DNA from: Megascapheus bottae
Taxonomy: Eukaryota > Chordata > Mammalia > Rodentia > Geomyidae
Length of the DNA stretch: 64,000 nucleotides
Assembly (NCBI GenBank): GCA_024803745.1
Contig: JANJXV010000029.1
Coordinates: 22,930,001 to 22,994,000 of the forward strand
Direction of reading: 5' to 3'
The position numbers and the translations under genes were made by a program. This document shows positions 1 through 11,029 of this stretch, one piece after another (positions within the stretch are counted from its first letter, which is position 1; every line of letters begins with the position of its first letter). The notes beneath the pieces were generated by a model, which had not been told where the DNA came from, made no database searches, and saw only the letters and a list, made by a program, of their open reading frames with translations.

Positions 1-178
1 GAAATTTGATAGGGAAGGGGGGAAAACCAAGACGGGGGGGGGTGGTTGGTGGGGGGGAGGGTAATGGATACTAAGACATGTGAAAGGGTATCAATGAATG
101 TGAATTAATGCACCTTTATCTGGCAAATATCATGTAACCCTTTTATTAATTACAATAAAAATATTTAAAAAAGAAAGA
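1..178 (+). mobile_element. L1 3' UTR end, 5' cut by window edge
   Basis: The window opens inside the G-rich polypurine part of an L1 3' UTR and runs through the conserved end (a CATGTAACCC-type motif, then an ATTACAATAAAA tail) into an A-rich tail. The same sequence closes the nearly full-length L1 at 43.6-43.8 kb, so the identity rests on an internal match. No coding part lies inside the window. Confidence 0.9.
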
Positions 179-227
179 AATAAAGTGATAACAGTAAAAT
201 GTGTTAAATGACAAAAAAAAAAAGAAA

Positions 228-333
228 AAGCTGAAAGTGGTTTTGTAGCTCAAGTGGTAAAGCTCTAGCCTTGAGAAAGCACAGGGACAGTGCTAAGACC
301 CTGAGTTCAAGCCTCAAAACTGGCAAAAAAAAT
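228..333 (+). repeat. ID-like SINE, 3' half unit
   Basis: It carries the GTAGCTCAAGTGGTAAAGCTCTAGCCTTGAG core and ends in CTGGCAAAAAAA, as does the 3' unit of the dimeric SINEs in this window. The first unit is missing. It follows directly on the A-rich tail of the preceding L1. Confidence 0.75.
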
Positions 334-1470
334 CATAATAATTAGGTTTCATTAAATTTTAATACAGTACCTGAATTTCTGATGAAATTAAGTAATGTTA
401 TAAAATTCTCATATTTATTAATGCCTTTAAGTTTAAGAAAAAATATACCTTTAGAAGAAAACTAGGTTTACTTTCAAATTTAATTTGTATCCCAACTGTA
501 ATTTCCCTCTCAGCTTCTCAAGTAGCTAGGAGCCATCTGTGCTGAGCCATTTCTATGTGCAAATAAAATTAAGAGTTTTATTGGGGGCAAGGCCATTGTA
601 AATATTGCCAGTTGATAAATGAACCCCAGACATAGAAATATAGAGTAAATATATAGCATTGTTTCATATTTTCACTCATATAAAAAACTATATGTCACAC
701 CTCTGTGTTTCTGAAGTTACATTGGTAAGATAGGAGCATGGCCATAATGTATTTAGAAGTTTGGTAAATTTTAGTTACATGAGATTTGAGCCTATATTAG
801 TCTTGTCTTTTTAAATGTTATTTTAATATCTTTAAATAAAAGTATTTAAAGATATACTTTTATTTAAATACTTTTATTTAAATATAATAAGATGTTGCCA
901 TTTAACAAAGCAGTTTATGGCTACAGTGCATCTTGAGTAATGCCATGTCTTTCAACATTACCATCCATTCCTCCACAGTCCAAGAAAGGACAGAGCCAAG
1001 AAGTTCAATAAAGAAAATTAGGGAAGTAGAATAGAGATCCAGTAGGGCAAATAATCAGAAATGGATGATAAATTTAGTATGTAATATTCTCAGAGAAGTA
1101 TAAAATAAAAACAGAATGGTATATCCATGCTGGTATAGAAAAAATAGTGAGGGAAAATGACAACTAATGGCAAAGATTCAGAAAATAATACTAATGACTT
1201 ACAAGGTGGTAGGTCTTCTAAGACTATTTCCATCGAAGAAGTAGAGCTTCTTAACTTCCTGATACCATAATATCACTTTTAACAAAAGTTATATTATCAT
1301 TCATTATACTGCATCATACATACCACTTCCAATAAAGACCATTTCCAGTCACTCTCACATGCTTTGAATCAAAAAGATAAGGTCTAACCAGAGTGTGCAG
1401 GAAAATGTGAACAATTTAGCATACTATCTTGTTTAAACAGTTTATTTAGAATTTCATAGTTAAATTGTAG
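334..1470. other. AT-rich intergenic DNA
   Basis: No gene is seen. A weak antisense B1-like fragment may lie near 505-560 (a CTCAAGTAGCTAGGAG motif). A strong AT inverted repeat at 827-868 is listed separately. Short open frames lack any recognisable domain. Confidence 0.6.
827..868. repeat. AT-rich nested inverted repeat
   Basis: TATCTTTAAATA at 827-838 is answered by its exact reverse complement at 843-854 with a 4-base loop. TTTAAATAAAAGTA at 831-844 also pairs exactly with 855-868, so two alternative stems share one arm. No element boundary or gene is associated. It may be AT microsatellite slippage. Confidence 0.8.
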
Positions 1471-1471
1471 A

Positions 1472-1691
1472 CCAGTGCCAGGTGCTGTTGTCTCAAGCCT
1501 GTAATCCTAGCTAATTACGAGACTGATATCTAAAGATTGTAGTTTGAAGCATTTAAGTCCATTAAACTCTTACACTCTTAATTCCAATTAACCACCAAAA
1601 GCCAAAAACATAGCAGTGGTTCAAGTGATAGAGTGCTAGCTTGAACAAAAAAGCTAAAGGGGGAGCCCTGAGTTTGAGTTCTAGCCTCAGG

Positions 1692-1693
<2 letters not shown>
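1472..1693 (+). repeat. B1-ID fusion SINE
   Basis: The 5' part has the 7SL/B1-like GCCTGTAATCCTAGCTA block. The middle has the AATTAACCACCAAAA linker, and the 3' part has an ID-like GTTCAAGTGATAGAGTGCTAGC block. The copy is diverged and its tail passes directly into (CA)n. Confidence 0.8.

Positions 1694-1746
<53 letters not shown>
1694..1746. repeat. (CA)n microsatellite
   Basis: A pure CA dinucleotide run of about 53 bases forms the direct 3' continuation of the SINE ending at 1693. Confidence 0.97.
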
Positions 1747-1748
<2 letters not shown>

Positions 1749-3486
1749 TGTAGATCATTTAATTTATGTATTTATCGACTCATAAACACTTTGTGCCAGA
1801 ATAATTATATTTTTTAGAAATTAATTTATTGCCTAGGCAAGTGCTTCATGGGAGTCAGAAAGAAGTGTCCATTTATAACAGAGATTCATGTACAACTTCT
1901 ATTAGGGTTTAAGACTGATATAGTGTGTGTTTAACACGGCTCCTTGGAATCCAGACAAGAGCAGATATCAACTAGAAAGGATCGTTTAATTTTAAGACAC
2001 TAGTTTCAGCAATATGTGAAGGTGACCAGTACTACCATGTCTGTGACATTTTACAGATGGTGTGGAAACTGTCAGGCTATGGAATAATGATGTTGAAAAC
2101 CAGTGGTGAGAGAAACCAAGGTCAAGAACACTTGCCACCACCACTGCCACTCTCCACTATTATACAGCACAACTAGCATTGTGGCAGTCTCCCATTAGTG
2201 AGAGTTGTTTAAGGAGTCTAAAATCAGGGCTCTATTTCAAAGCCCTGTCAGTACTTCAGAGGTGAAATTTGGGCCACATTCTAAGAAACTCTGCATGTCC
2301 TCATTATCCTCTTGATGACATTTCATCACAAAGCTGTAAACACTGGTATCAAGCATTCTCCTCTGGCAAGTTTGCCTGAAACTTTCACCTGATTCCATTT
2401 CTGGATCTCAATCCCAGATTTAGAACTACAACATGACCTCATATGTGGCCCTATACAAATTTGACCATCAATCTCAAAGACAGAGACCAAAATTAGAGGA
2501 CCTAATTTTCCTAGCATAGAAGTGCTCTGCCTAAAAAATGCTGTGAGTCAAAACTAGATGAGGACTCAAGAAATATTGAAGTAGATACTCGAAGCATGTA
2601 ACTTCACAAAGGACACTTCTATAATAGAGGAAACTAAAAAATAAGTTGTATCACAATGAATAGAGTGCTCAGGACCCAAATTAATTGGATCCAAAACTAG
2701 TATTGTCTTAAAACCTTTGTTTCCTTATGTAGATGTTGGAAAGGCTAGTTAAAGCTCTGGGCTCCTAATTTATCATTTTCTTTCACCATGTTCTCCCAAT
2801 GCAAACAGCCAAGCAGCCAGAGCATGAAATGAATGCCGATAACTGTTAAAAAAAATAGGAATAAAATATTTAGTATAGAATCAAATAATTCCCATAGAAA
2901 TGTTGGAATTATTGGTCATACTGATGCTCTAGAAAAACGTTGAGGGAAATAGTCACTGATGAGTACGAATATAAATGGTCAAATATTATCACTCATGAAT
3001 AGCCAATATGTGAAACAAGAATACCTACTTATACACAAGTGCAGCCATGAAGGACATGCTGTGAAGAAGTCTAGGCTGTCTTGAAACAGCCTTTATCCCA
3101 TTGGTCCACATTCAAGCCGCTGGTAGAATCTTTGGGGTTCCTACTTGTCACAAGGTCTAGCAGGTAAATAGTAGAAAGAAAATGAGGACAAGCCAGAACG
3201 GATTAAGCATGGCTGAAGATACCTCACATCATATGTGAACATATTTTTCTGAGTGTTAGGCTGCTGCCACCCCTTACTTAGCCTTCTACATTGTGCGAAA
3301 GTTCCTTTCTGCATAAACCCAACCCAGAAGTACAAAGGAAGAAAATATAATGACAGGCTTAGTGATATAGTCATACCCCAACCCACCCAGTGTATTCAAT
3401 TCAGGCTTAAAGCCACAGATAGGTTTTTCTAACTCTTTATCAAGATGTTATCTTTTGTCTGCTCTTTGTGATGTTTATAGCAATTT
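1747..3486. other. Unassigned intergenic DNA
   Basis: About 1.7 kb without a recognised repeat or gene. Open frames such as 3141-3386 (minus) have no domain, no codon bias that I can see and no splice context, so they are not called. Confidence 0.5.
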
Positions 3487-3568
3487 TCTTCCTTCCTTCT
3501 TTCCTTCCTTCCTTCCTTCCTTCCTTCCTTCCTTCCTTCCTTCCTTCTTTCTTACCTTCCTTCCTTTT
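3487..3568. repeat. (TTCC)n tetranucleotide repeat
   Basis: About 15 copies of TTCC with a few TTCTTT interruptions. It lies at the poly-T (3') side of the antisense SINE at 3570, so it probably expanded from that SINE's tail. Confidence 0.95.
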
Positions 3569-3569
3569 T

Positions 3570-3800
3570 CTTGTCAGTCATGAGGCTTGGCTTGAACTCT
3601 GGACCTGGGCACTGTCCTGGGGCTCTTCAACTCTAGGCTAGAATTCTACCATGTTGAGCCACAATGCCATTTCCAGTTTTCTTATGGGTAATTGGAGATA
3701 AGAATCTTATGGACTTTCTTGTCCCTGGCCTAGGCCAGCTGTGAACCATAATCCTCTGAGTACCTAGAATTACAGTATTGAGCTACTGGTGCCCAGCTTT
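3570..3800 (-). repeat. B1-ID fusion SINE, antisense
   Basis: Read on the minus strand it has a B1-like head near 3740-3800, the linker near 3690 and the ID-like tail near 3600-3660. Its TTGAACTCTGGACCTGGGCACTG block recurs in the other antisense copies of the window. Confidence 0.8.
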
Positions 3801-3875
3801 AATAATTTTCAACCTGTATCCTACTCTTCCATTTGGATTACAAAGAATTGTTCTCCTTCAAAAATGACCAAAAGA

Positions 3876-4051
3876 GGCCGGGAGTTTGGCCTAGTGGTTA
3901 AAGTGCTTGTCTAGCATGCATGAAGACCCGGGTTCGATTCCTCGGAAGTGGTGCTGAGGCTCAAGTAGTAGAGCTCTAGCCTTGAGAAAGTCCAAGGACA
4001 GTGCTCAGGCCCTGATCTCAAGCTCAGGACTGGCAAAAAAAAAATGACCAA
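3876..4051 (+). repeat. Dimeric ID-type SINE with junction deletion
   Basis: The first tRNA-like unit has a B-box-like GGGTTCGATTCC near 3930. It is joined straight to the second unit (AAGTGGTGCTGAGGCTCAAG), so the usual linker with TACCACATACATAGAAAAAGC is missing. AAAAATGACCAA at 3860-3871 and 4040-4051 flanks it as a target duplication, so the deletion arose before insertion or inside the copy. Confidence 0.9.
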
Positions 4052-4447
4052 GAAAAATAAGTATTTCAGCAAACTGTTTTTGGCTTTATTGTTATCTAAG
4101 TACATCTCTGCACCATTCACCATGTCTATTAGGATAAATTATTCTGTTAACTTTAACATAATTAATAACCACAGCACTGGTTGGCATTGAGTTTAATTCT
4201 ATTCAACCATCACAAAATAGGTTTGAAGAGACAAGCTCTGTATATGAGAACCAGATGTAATAGTGGCCCACACAGATTGGCTGAGAGTGGGTTGCAAATA
4301 GATGAGAATTATTTACTGTATTACTATACTAACTGAAGAAAAATGTCTCACTACTAGTAAGAGATATGATTTCCCACTTAAAGGGTAAATCAGAGCATCC
4401 AAGATGGGTGTAAACAATCAAGCAACAGAATGTTTGGACACATCTAG
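4052..4447. other. Unassigned intergenic DNA
   Basis: About 400 bases with no recognised repeat, gene or signal. Confidence 0.5.
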
Positions 4448-4653
4448 ATAAAGTTTTTGGACCTCTGGGCTGGGAGTTTGGCCTAGTGAAAGAGTGCTTG
4501 CCTAGCATGCACAAAGACCTGGGTTCAATTCCTTGGTACCACATACATACAAAAAAGCTGGAAGTGGTGCTGAGGCTCAAGTGGTAGAGCTGTAGCCTTG
4601 AGAAAAGTCCAAGGACAGTGCTCAGGCCCTGAGCTCAAGCCCATGACTGGCAA

Positions 4654-4704
<51 letters not shown>

Positions 4705-4718
4705 AGTTTTTGGACCTC
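4448..4718 (+). repeat. Dimeric ID-type SINE with (AAAT)n tail and 18-bp TSD
   Basis: Both tRNA-like units are present. The tail has become about 13 AAAT units (4653-4702). The 18-bp duplication ATAAAGTTTTTGGACCTC stands at 4448-4465 and again, unchanged, at 4701-4718. Perfect duplications and low divergence suggest a fairly recent insertion. Confidence 0.95.
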
Positions 4719-5011
4719 AAGCATAGAAATGAAGCATTGAAAGTATCTACTGATGAAAATGTAATTTTCTTAGAGATTACTTTGTCATCAAAGGGCTAAA
4801 CAACTACATAGAATTCCAAAGGAAAAATAAAGAAAATAATCTTTTTAAAATGTGAGCATTTTAAACATACTTGTGATTCCACTCTGGCTCCCAACACATA
4901 CTCCTTAACTAAAATTGAAATGTGCATATAATACAGAGATACCTTTGTGTCTATCAATAGTTAGGAAAACTACCAGGCATCATATTCTAATCCAAAATTA
5001 AGTACTTCAAA

Positions 5012-5207
5012 ATGGGTACTTGTAATGCTAGCTATCTTGGAGGCTGAGATGTGAGGATTAGAGTTCTGAGCCTAAGCCAAGAGACTTTTATCTTCAATTA
5101 ACTATAAAAAGTCAGATGTGAAGCTGTGTCTTATATAATAGAGCATGAGCCTTGAGCAAAAAAACTCAGGGACAGTACCAAGGCCATGAGATCAACCCCA
5201 AGTCTAG

Positions 5208-5208
<1 letters not shown>
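5012..5208 (+). repeat. B1-ID fusion SINE
   Basis: A B1-like GGAGGCTGAGATGTGAGGATT block is followed by the linker and an ID-like tail with AGGGACAGTACCAAGGCC. The tail runs into (CA)n. Confidence 0.8.

Positions 5209-5253
<45 letters not shown>
5209..5253. repeat. (CA)n microsatellite
   Basis: A CA run of about 45 bases begins at the 3' end of the SINE at 5012-5208. Confidence 0.95.
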
Positions 5254-5257
<4 letters not shown>

Positions 5258-5574
5258 TTAATTACTCCAGCATAGCCATGAACTCCAAATCATGGATAGA
5301 TTAAGGAAAGAAAATAGAGACTGAATAAAATAGGCTGCAAAATTAGATATGAGTAATTATTGGTATAAAATATTAGCAACCTATGTTATATAAGATATAT
5401 AACTGTGGGTGATTATTGTGCCACACTGTGTGAATTATTCAGAGAAGAACTACTTGCAGTGTAACTTGATCAACAATAAAAGGGACATGTTGATTAGGCT
5501 TTGATTACTAAGTTCCCTTCAATGAAACATTCATCCACTTTCACTCATAAACCAAAGGTTCAAATGGAATCCCT

Positions 5575-5745
5575 GTTGAGCACTGGTGTCTCATACCTGT
5601 CATCTAACTACACAGGAAGCTGAAATCTGAAGATACCAGTTTCAAGACAGCCCTGACAGAAAGTCTGAGATTCTTCTCTCCAATTAACTCCCCCCAAACC
5701 AAAAAGTGAGCTATGGCTCCAGTGTTAAGAGTACAGTTCAGGAGA
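5575..5745 (+). repeat. B1-ID fusion SINE, diverged
   Basis: GAGCACTGGTGTCTCATACCTGTC opens it, and a B1-like GAAGCTGAAATCTGAAGATACC block and the TCCAATTAACTCCCC linker follow. The ID part is short and degraded. Confidence 0.7.
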
Positions 5746-5749
5746 AAAA

Positions 5750-7050
5750 ATAGATCACAGAGATTTCCCTGGCCCTTTATACTAGGTATAGTGGGTAGAT
5801 TTTAAGTATTTGCTAGGGACAAGGTGAAGTTAGCTCTGAGGCCATAGCATGGACTTGACATGAAGAAGCACTATAGTGAACTTTTGCCTTACTCCTTCCC
5901 AATTTGTCAGTAATTTGTTAATGTTTTTTAGGTAGTACATGTTTCTTCAAGTCCCAAGTAAGATTTCAGGTGGAATTAGCTTGAGAAGTTTTGTATCAAT
6001 ACAGAGTAGCCTCTTTCTCTTTTTCCCTTGAAGAAAAGAATATGACCATTTGGAAAAATATGGTCAACCTTCATATTATGAAGAACAAAAATCCAAAGTC
6101 AGAAATGAAAATGGTTAAGAAACTAGCTGTAACAAATGTAGTTATGACTCTTTGTTCTGTCTATCAACATAGATGATTTGCAAGATCTGGCCAATTTTTA
6201 TCATAAAACATAGGATTATAACTGAGGTAGAACCAATAATACTCACCTGGATACTTGCATGACCTCTGAATACTTAACGTAATTTCCCACATCTAAACTG
6301 AAAGCACTGATTCTTTACTGTGAGTAGATTTTTCTATCTTCTCTGTCATTCTGTCTTCATTATGTCACAGTAACTTTTTAGTTGTTGCAAGTAAGGTTTC
6401 AACTGATATACTGTAGCTTCTGTTAAATCGAATTTAAGAATATGTACTTTTTGTCCATAAATTGTGTTCCCTAACATATACTCAATAAAGCTACCCAATA
6501 GCCATCCTTTTTTAAAAGCTTTATAAAAAGGCATTTGTTTCAATATATTTCTTCTATATAAATATTTCACATAAAACATAAAGAAGAAAAAGCAATTAAC
6601 AAATTGAAAATGTGCATTTATTTAAAGCTAAACTTACACATTGGGAAATAATATTTATTTTACTGAAATATATTTAATGTTATATTTTTGAAACTTGTGA
6701 TTAACTATAGCTGATTAGTTCCACATAGAATGAAACAGATTTTGTTTCTTTTTTTACCATAATATGACCATAAATTATCCCATAATATAAATGGGATAAT
6801 TTTTCAAATCTGTTTATAGACATCTTATGCTAGTTTTTTTACTTTGAAGTACTAAGATTATGTTAAAAGAAAGTTATTTTTTTTGGTTGTTTTACAAATT
6901 GCTTATCAAAAATTGAAACAATGAATGTTGTTTTATCTACTTATTCAATCTCTTCTCCTCTGTCTCTTTTGGCTTTTTACTTTTATTAGCATAAGAACAC
7001 AGAAAAATAGTTGAATTTAGTATAATCATAGAGTCAAAAGATTGGCTAAA
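5750..7050. other. AT-rich intergenic DNA
   Basis: No gene or clear repeat is recognised. The open frames at 5991-6176 (plus) and 6346-6579 (minus) show no domain. An L1 fragment begins near 7050. Confidence 0.5.
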
Positions 7051-7051
7051 T

Positions 7052-7690
7052 ACCTGTAGAAAACTAATGTTACATTCATATATCATCCTGCCCAAGAATC
7101 AATTCCAAATGGACCTCAAGGTAAAATAGCTACCAGAAGGAATAGGAGAAACACTAGGTCCCCTTAGCACAGGAAGAAGAATTCCTAATAAAGACCCAAC
7201 AAATCAAAGAAAGGTTGGATAAATAGGATTACATTAAACTGCAGAACTTCTAACTGGCAAAGGACATAGTAAGAAAAATGGAAAGCCACAGATTAGGAGA
7301 AGATCTTCATTAGCCATAAAAATAGACAAGGGCCTCACATCTAAAATATACTTAGAACTCAAAAAAATAAATTCTCCAAAAACAAACCTTCAAAGAAACT
7401 ATCACCCCCTTAAAAAGTGAGCTAAGACTTAAAGGGAGACTTCTTTGAAGAGGAAATAAGAATGTCTAAGACACACATTAGGAAAGGCTCAACATTTCTG
7501 GCAGTAAAAGAAATGCTATTCAAAACAACTTTGAGATTCCACCTCACCCCAGTTAAAATGGCCATTATGAAGCAATCTAATAATAACAGATGCTGGTGTG
7601 GATGTGGCCAGAAGGGAATGCTGGTGGGAGTGTAAATTTGTTCAACAACTCGAAAGCAGAATAGAGGTTCCTCAAAAGAATAAACATTGA
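7052..7690 (+). mobile_element. L1 ORF2 3'-part fragment, decayed
   Basis: The stretch matches the C-terminal ORF2 region of the L1 at 42.4-43.1 kb, including the GGCCATTATGAAGCAATC and ACAGATGCTGGTGTGG blocks. Stops and indels break every frame. It ends where a second L1 copy with its own 3' UTR begins. Confidence 0.85.
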
Positions 7691-7704
7691 AAAAAGATTA
7701 GATG

Positions 7705-8820
7705 GAAAGTATTTTGACTATAGTAGCCAAAACAGCTTGGTACTGGAACAAGAAAAGGCCTAAGGACCAATGGAATAAAACAAAAGACCCAGAAATCAAA
7801 CCACAGACCTATGGCCACCTAATCTTTGATAAGGGACCCAAAAAATAGAATGGAAGAAGGTAGCCTCTTCAACAAGTAGTGCTGGCAGAACTGATTAAAC
7901 ACCTGAAAAAAACTAAAGTTGGATCCTTTTATGTCATCCTGTACCAGGATTAATTCCAAATGGATTACAGACTACGAGGTATAAGCAGATAACCTGAAAA
8001 CTTTACAAGAAAGAATAGGAGATACACTAGGTCTCCTTGGCACAGGCCAAAACTTTCTTAATAAAGACCCAGAAACACAACAACTCTTCAGATAAAAAAT
8101 TGAATTACTCCAAAACTAATCTCCAAAGAAATAACCATCCCATTAAAAGATGGACAAAAGACTTAAAGAAAGACTTCTCTGAAGAAGAAATAAGAATGGC
8201 CTATAGACACATAAAGAAAGGCTCTACATCTCTGGCCATAAAAGAAATGCATATTTATACACAATTAAATTCTATGCCGCTGTCAGAAAGAACAACATCA
8301 CCCCATTTGTAAGGAAATGGAAAGACTTAGAAAAAATCATATTAAGTGAAGTAAGCCAGACTCAAGGGAACATAGGCTCAATAGTTTCCCTCATTTGTCA
8401 TAATCAGTAGAAACCTTGAACTCTCCTAGCAGAGATTCACTCTAGAACAAAATCTAGATACATAAGGCCATATAGTATGATGCTAAATCTAAGGATCTCC
8501 AGGATATAGAAACAAAAGCCATATAATGAGTGATTGTTGTCCTTAATGTACTATGTTATCTCTCATCTCTTTTGCTGTGCCTTGGTTATCTCATATGTTT
8601 ACAATATTTCAGCTTGTTATCTGATATATTTTATATATGCTTAATTGGTTATTTGAAATAGGAGAGGGAAGGGGGAAATCAAGACGAGCGGGGAGAGGTG
8701 GGGAGGGAAATGGGGATCATGACATGAGAAAGGGTATCAATGTTTGTGAAGTAATATAACTTCTATCTGGTGAATATAATGTAACCCTTCTATGAATTAC
8801 AATAAAAATATATGAAAAAT
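7705..8820 (+). mobile_element. 5'-truncated L1 with internal deletion and 3' UTR
   Basis: It starts in ORF2 at the block equivalent to about 42.2 kb and ends with a complete 3' UTR and A-rich tail. Near 8250 the sequence jumps from an AAAGAAATGC block to a block about 370 bases further on in the L1 (ACACAATTAAATTCTATGCC), an internal deletion. The open frame at 8037-8312 is only an L1 ORF2 remnant. Confidence 0.88.
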
Positions 8821-8824
8821 TTAA

Positions 8825-9242
8825 AAAAAAGAAATGCAAATCAAAACAACTCTAAGATTCCACCTCACTCCAGTTAGAATGGCCATTATTAAGAAATCTA
8901 ACAACAGATGCTGGCAGGGATGTGACCAGGAGGGATCACTACTACACTGTTGATGGGAGTGTAAATTCGTTCAACCACTATGGAAAGCAGTATGGCAGTT
9001 CCTCAAAAGACTAGAGAAAGAGCTCCTCTATGACCCAGCAATTCCACTACTTGGAAAACTCACTAGCACAGTGGTGTTCAATGCAGCACTATTCACCATA
9101 GCAAAGATATGGAACCAACCCAGATGTCCCTCAGTAGATGTAGTATTTATAGACAATTGTGTTCTATGCTGCCATCAGAAAGAATGACATCACCCCATTT
9201 GTAAGGAAATAGAAAGACTTGGAAAAAATCATATTAAGTGAA
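8825..9242 (+). mobile_element. L1 ORF2 3'-part fragment
   Basis: It begins GAAATGCAAATCAAAACAAC, the very block at which the preceding copy jumps, and continues through the zinc-knuckle-like C-terminal region to about 9240. It may be the missing segment displaced by insertion or rearrangement, or an independent copy. Confidence 0.8.
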
Positions 9243-9244
9243 TG

Positions 9245-9565
9245 ATTCAATGTCATTTTTCTGATGGAGGAATAGAATTTCATCGTGTATATATGCCACA
9301 TTTTTTTTAATTCTTTGAGGGACTTCTTGGCTGATACCCTGTCTCGACTAGGTACTTAATAATGCAAGGAACATGGTTGTGGTGGTTGCTTTACAGTAGC
9401 CTTGTTTGTGCTCTATTGGAAAAAAATGCCTAGAAGTGAAATTGAGGATTCTCCATACTGCATTACAAAGTGGTTGAACAAGTTTATATTCCCATCAGCA
9501 GTATAGTTCAATTTAGTCGCATCTATGCCAGCATTTATTATTGTTAGTTTTCTTGATAATGGCCA
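9245..9565 (-). mobile_element. Old antisense L1 ORF2 fragment
   Basis: GGAATAGAATTTCATCGTG, CCTAGAAGTGAAATTGAGG and GCATTTATTATTGTTAGTTT are degenerate reverse complements of the ORF2 3' region seen at 42.9-43.3 kb. Divergence is high. Confidence 0.7.
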
Positions 9566-9569
9566 TTCA

Positions 9570-9950
9570 AAATAGGATGGGGAGGATTATGTTAAGTAAA
9601 ATAAACCAGACCCAGGGACGCACAGATTGCATGGTTTTCCTGATTCGTGGGAACTAGAATTTGTCTATAAATCTAGGAGTAAACACAGTGGATACCACTC
9701 AAGCAGTTATAAATGAACTGAAATATAATGGACTCTATGGAGAAAAACTTAGAAACTTAGAACAATTAAGTAAAAACCCAACAAATTGGGTATTACAAAA
9801 TGGGTACTTGTCTGGGGGTGGAGGGTCTAGAGGCAAACAGTAGAAGAATGTGGGAGTGAGTAAAATGCAGGAAAGAATGCATTGTATGTGCTACAAGAGA
9901 TCAAGATTGCTTGGGTAAATGGCAGAAAATCAATACATAACCTAAAAATT
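9570..9950 (+). mobile_element. Old L1 3' end fragment, sense
   Basis: ATTATGTTAAGTAAAATAAACCAGACCCAGGGACG and the following TTTTCCTGATTCGTGGGAACTAG correspond to the ORF2 end and 3' UTR start of an older L1 subfamily. The part after about 9700 is less certain. The 60-codon frame at 9661 is not a gene. Confidence 0.6.
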
Positions 9951-9954
9951 TTTT

Positions 9955-10525
9955 TCATATATTTTTATTGTAATTAATAGAAGTGTTACATTATATTCAC
10001 CAGATAGAAGGTGCATTACTTCACATACATTGATACTCTTTCTCATGTCTTGGTTGCCATTTCCTTCCCCCCAACCCGCCCCTCATCTTATTTTCCTCCC
10101 TTCCCTATCCAACTTCAAATAACCAAATACACATATAGACAATATATCAGATAACCAGGTGAAAGACTGTAACAATATGACATTAACCAAGAACAGCAAA
10201 AGAGATGAGAGATAGCAAAGTACATTAAGGACAACACTCACTCATTATATGGCTTTTGTTTCTATATTCTGGAGATCCTTTCATTTAGCATCATTGTATA
10301 TGGCCTTATGTATCTAGGTTTTGTTCTATTGTATATTTCTGCTAGGAGAGCCCAAGGTTTCTATTGATTATGACAAATGAGAGAAACCACTGAGCCTATG
10401 TTCCTTTGAGTCTGGCTTACTTCACTTAATATGATTTTTTCTAAGTCTTTCCATTTCCTTACAAATGGGGTGATGTTGTTCTTTCTGACAGCAGCATAGA
10501 ATTCCACTGTGTATATAAATACCAC
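9955..10525 (-). mobile_element. 5'-truncated antisense L1, 3' end
   Basis: It starts with the reverse complement of the L1 tail (TTTTTATTGTAATTAATAG), passes through the pyrimidine-rich antisense 3' UTR and ends in the ORF2 C-terminal codons near 10520. No clear target duplication was found. Confidence 0.88.
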
Positions 10526-10799
10526 ATTAGGTCATGCTTTCAGCCCCTTAACTTCACTCTTGAATGTGGGATCTGTTACAATAAAGCTTTCTTTATTTAA
10601 AATTACTGCTGGATTAGGTATGAGTAGTTGGCTAACCTGTGGCATTGTGCATTTTGTCATATTCACTTCTCTCCCCAAAGAAGTTCAAAACTTGTCAATG
10701 CTTCCTTGCTTAGAAATAGAAGAGTTATGGTTCAGTCAGTTAAAATGAGGTCATTCTAGAATTTAGTGGCTTCTCACCCAGTTAACAAATCCCATTATT

Positions 10800-11020
10800 A
10801 TGGAAAACTTGCCACCTAAAGAGAGAGAGGAAAAGAGAAATGTGACAGGACAAAACTTGGAGCAATGCAGATACCACAAAGAATATCTGCAAACCTCTGG
10901 AAGCTGGAATGAATCATGGAAGAATTCCCTGAAGATGTTGGAGAATATTCCTGCTCACACTTCAATTGGAGACTTCTAGCCTCCAACAGAAGAAGTTGTT
11001 GATGAATTGTACCAGTTTTT
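10800..11020 (+). mobile_element. Possible MaLR/MLT-type LTR fragment
   Basis: The order of the blocks GCAAACCTCTGGAAGCTGGAA and GGAGACTTCTAGCCTCCAACAG resembles the 3' half of old mammalian MaLR LTRs as I recall them. Ends and flanking duplications are not defined. It may be unrelated unique DNA. Confidence 0.35.
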
Positions 11021-11029
11021 ATTTGCATT

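Noticed and set aside
3487..3568. CRISPR-like array
   Set aside because: Simple tetranucleotide repeat without spacers, in mammalian DNA.
3876..3960. tRNA gene
   Set aside because: The A- and B-box-like blocks belong to the 5' unit of a dispersed SINE with duplications and a second unit; no acceptor-stem pairing of a true tRNA is kept. The same applies to the other dimeric copies.
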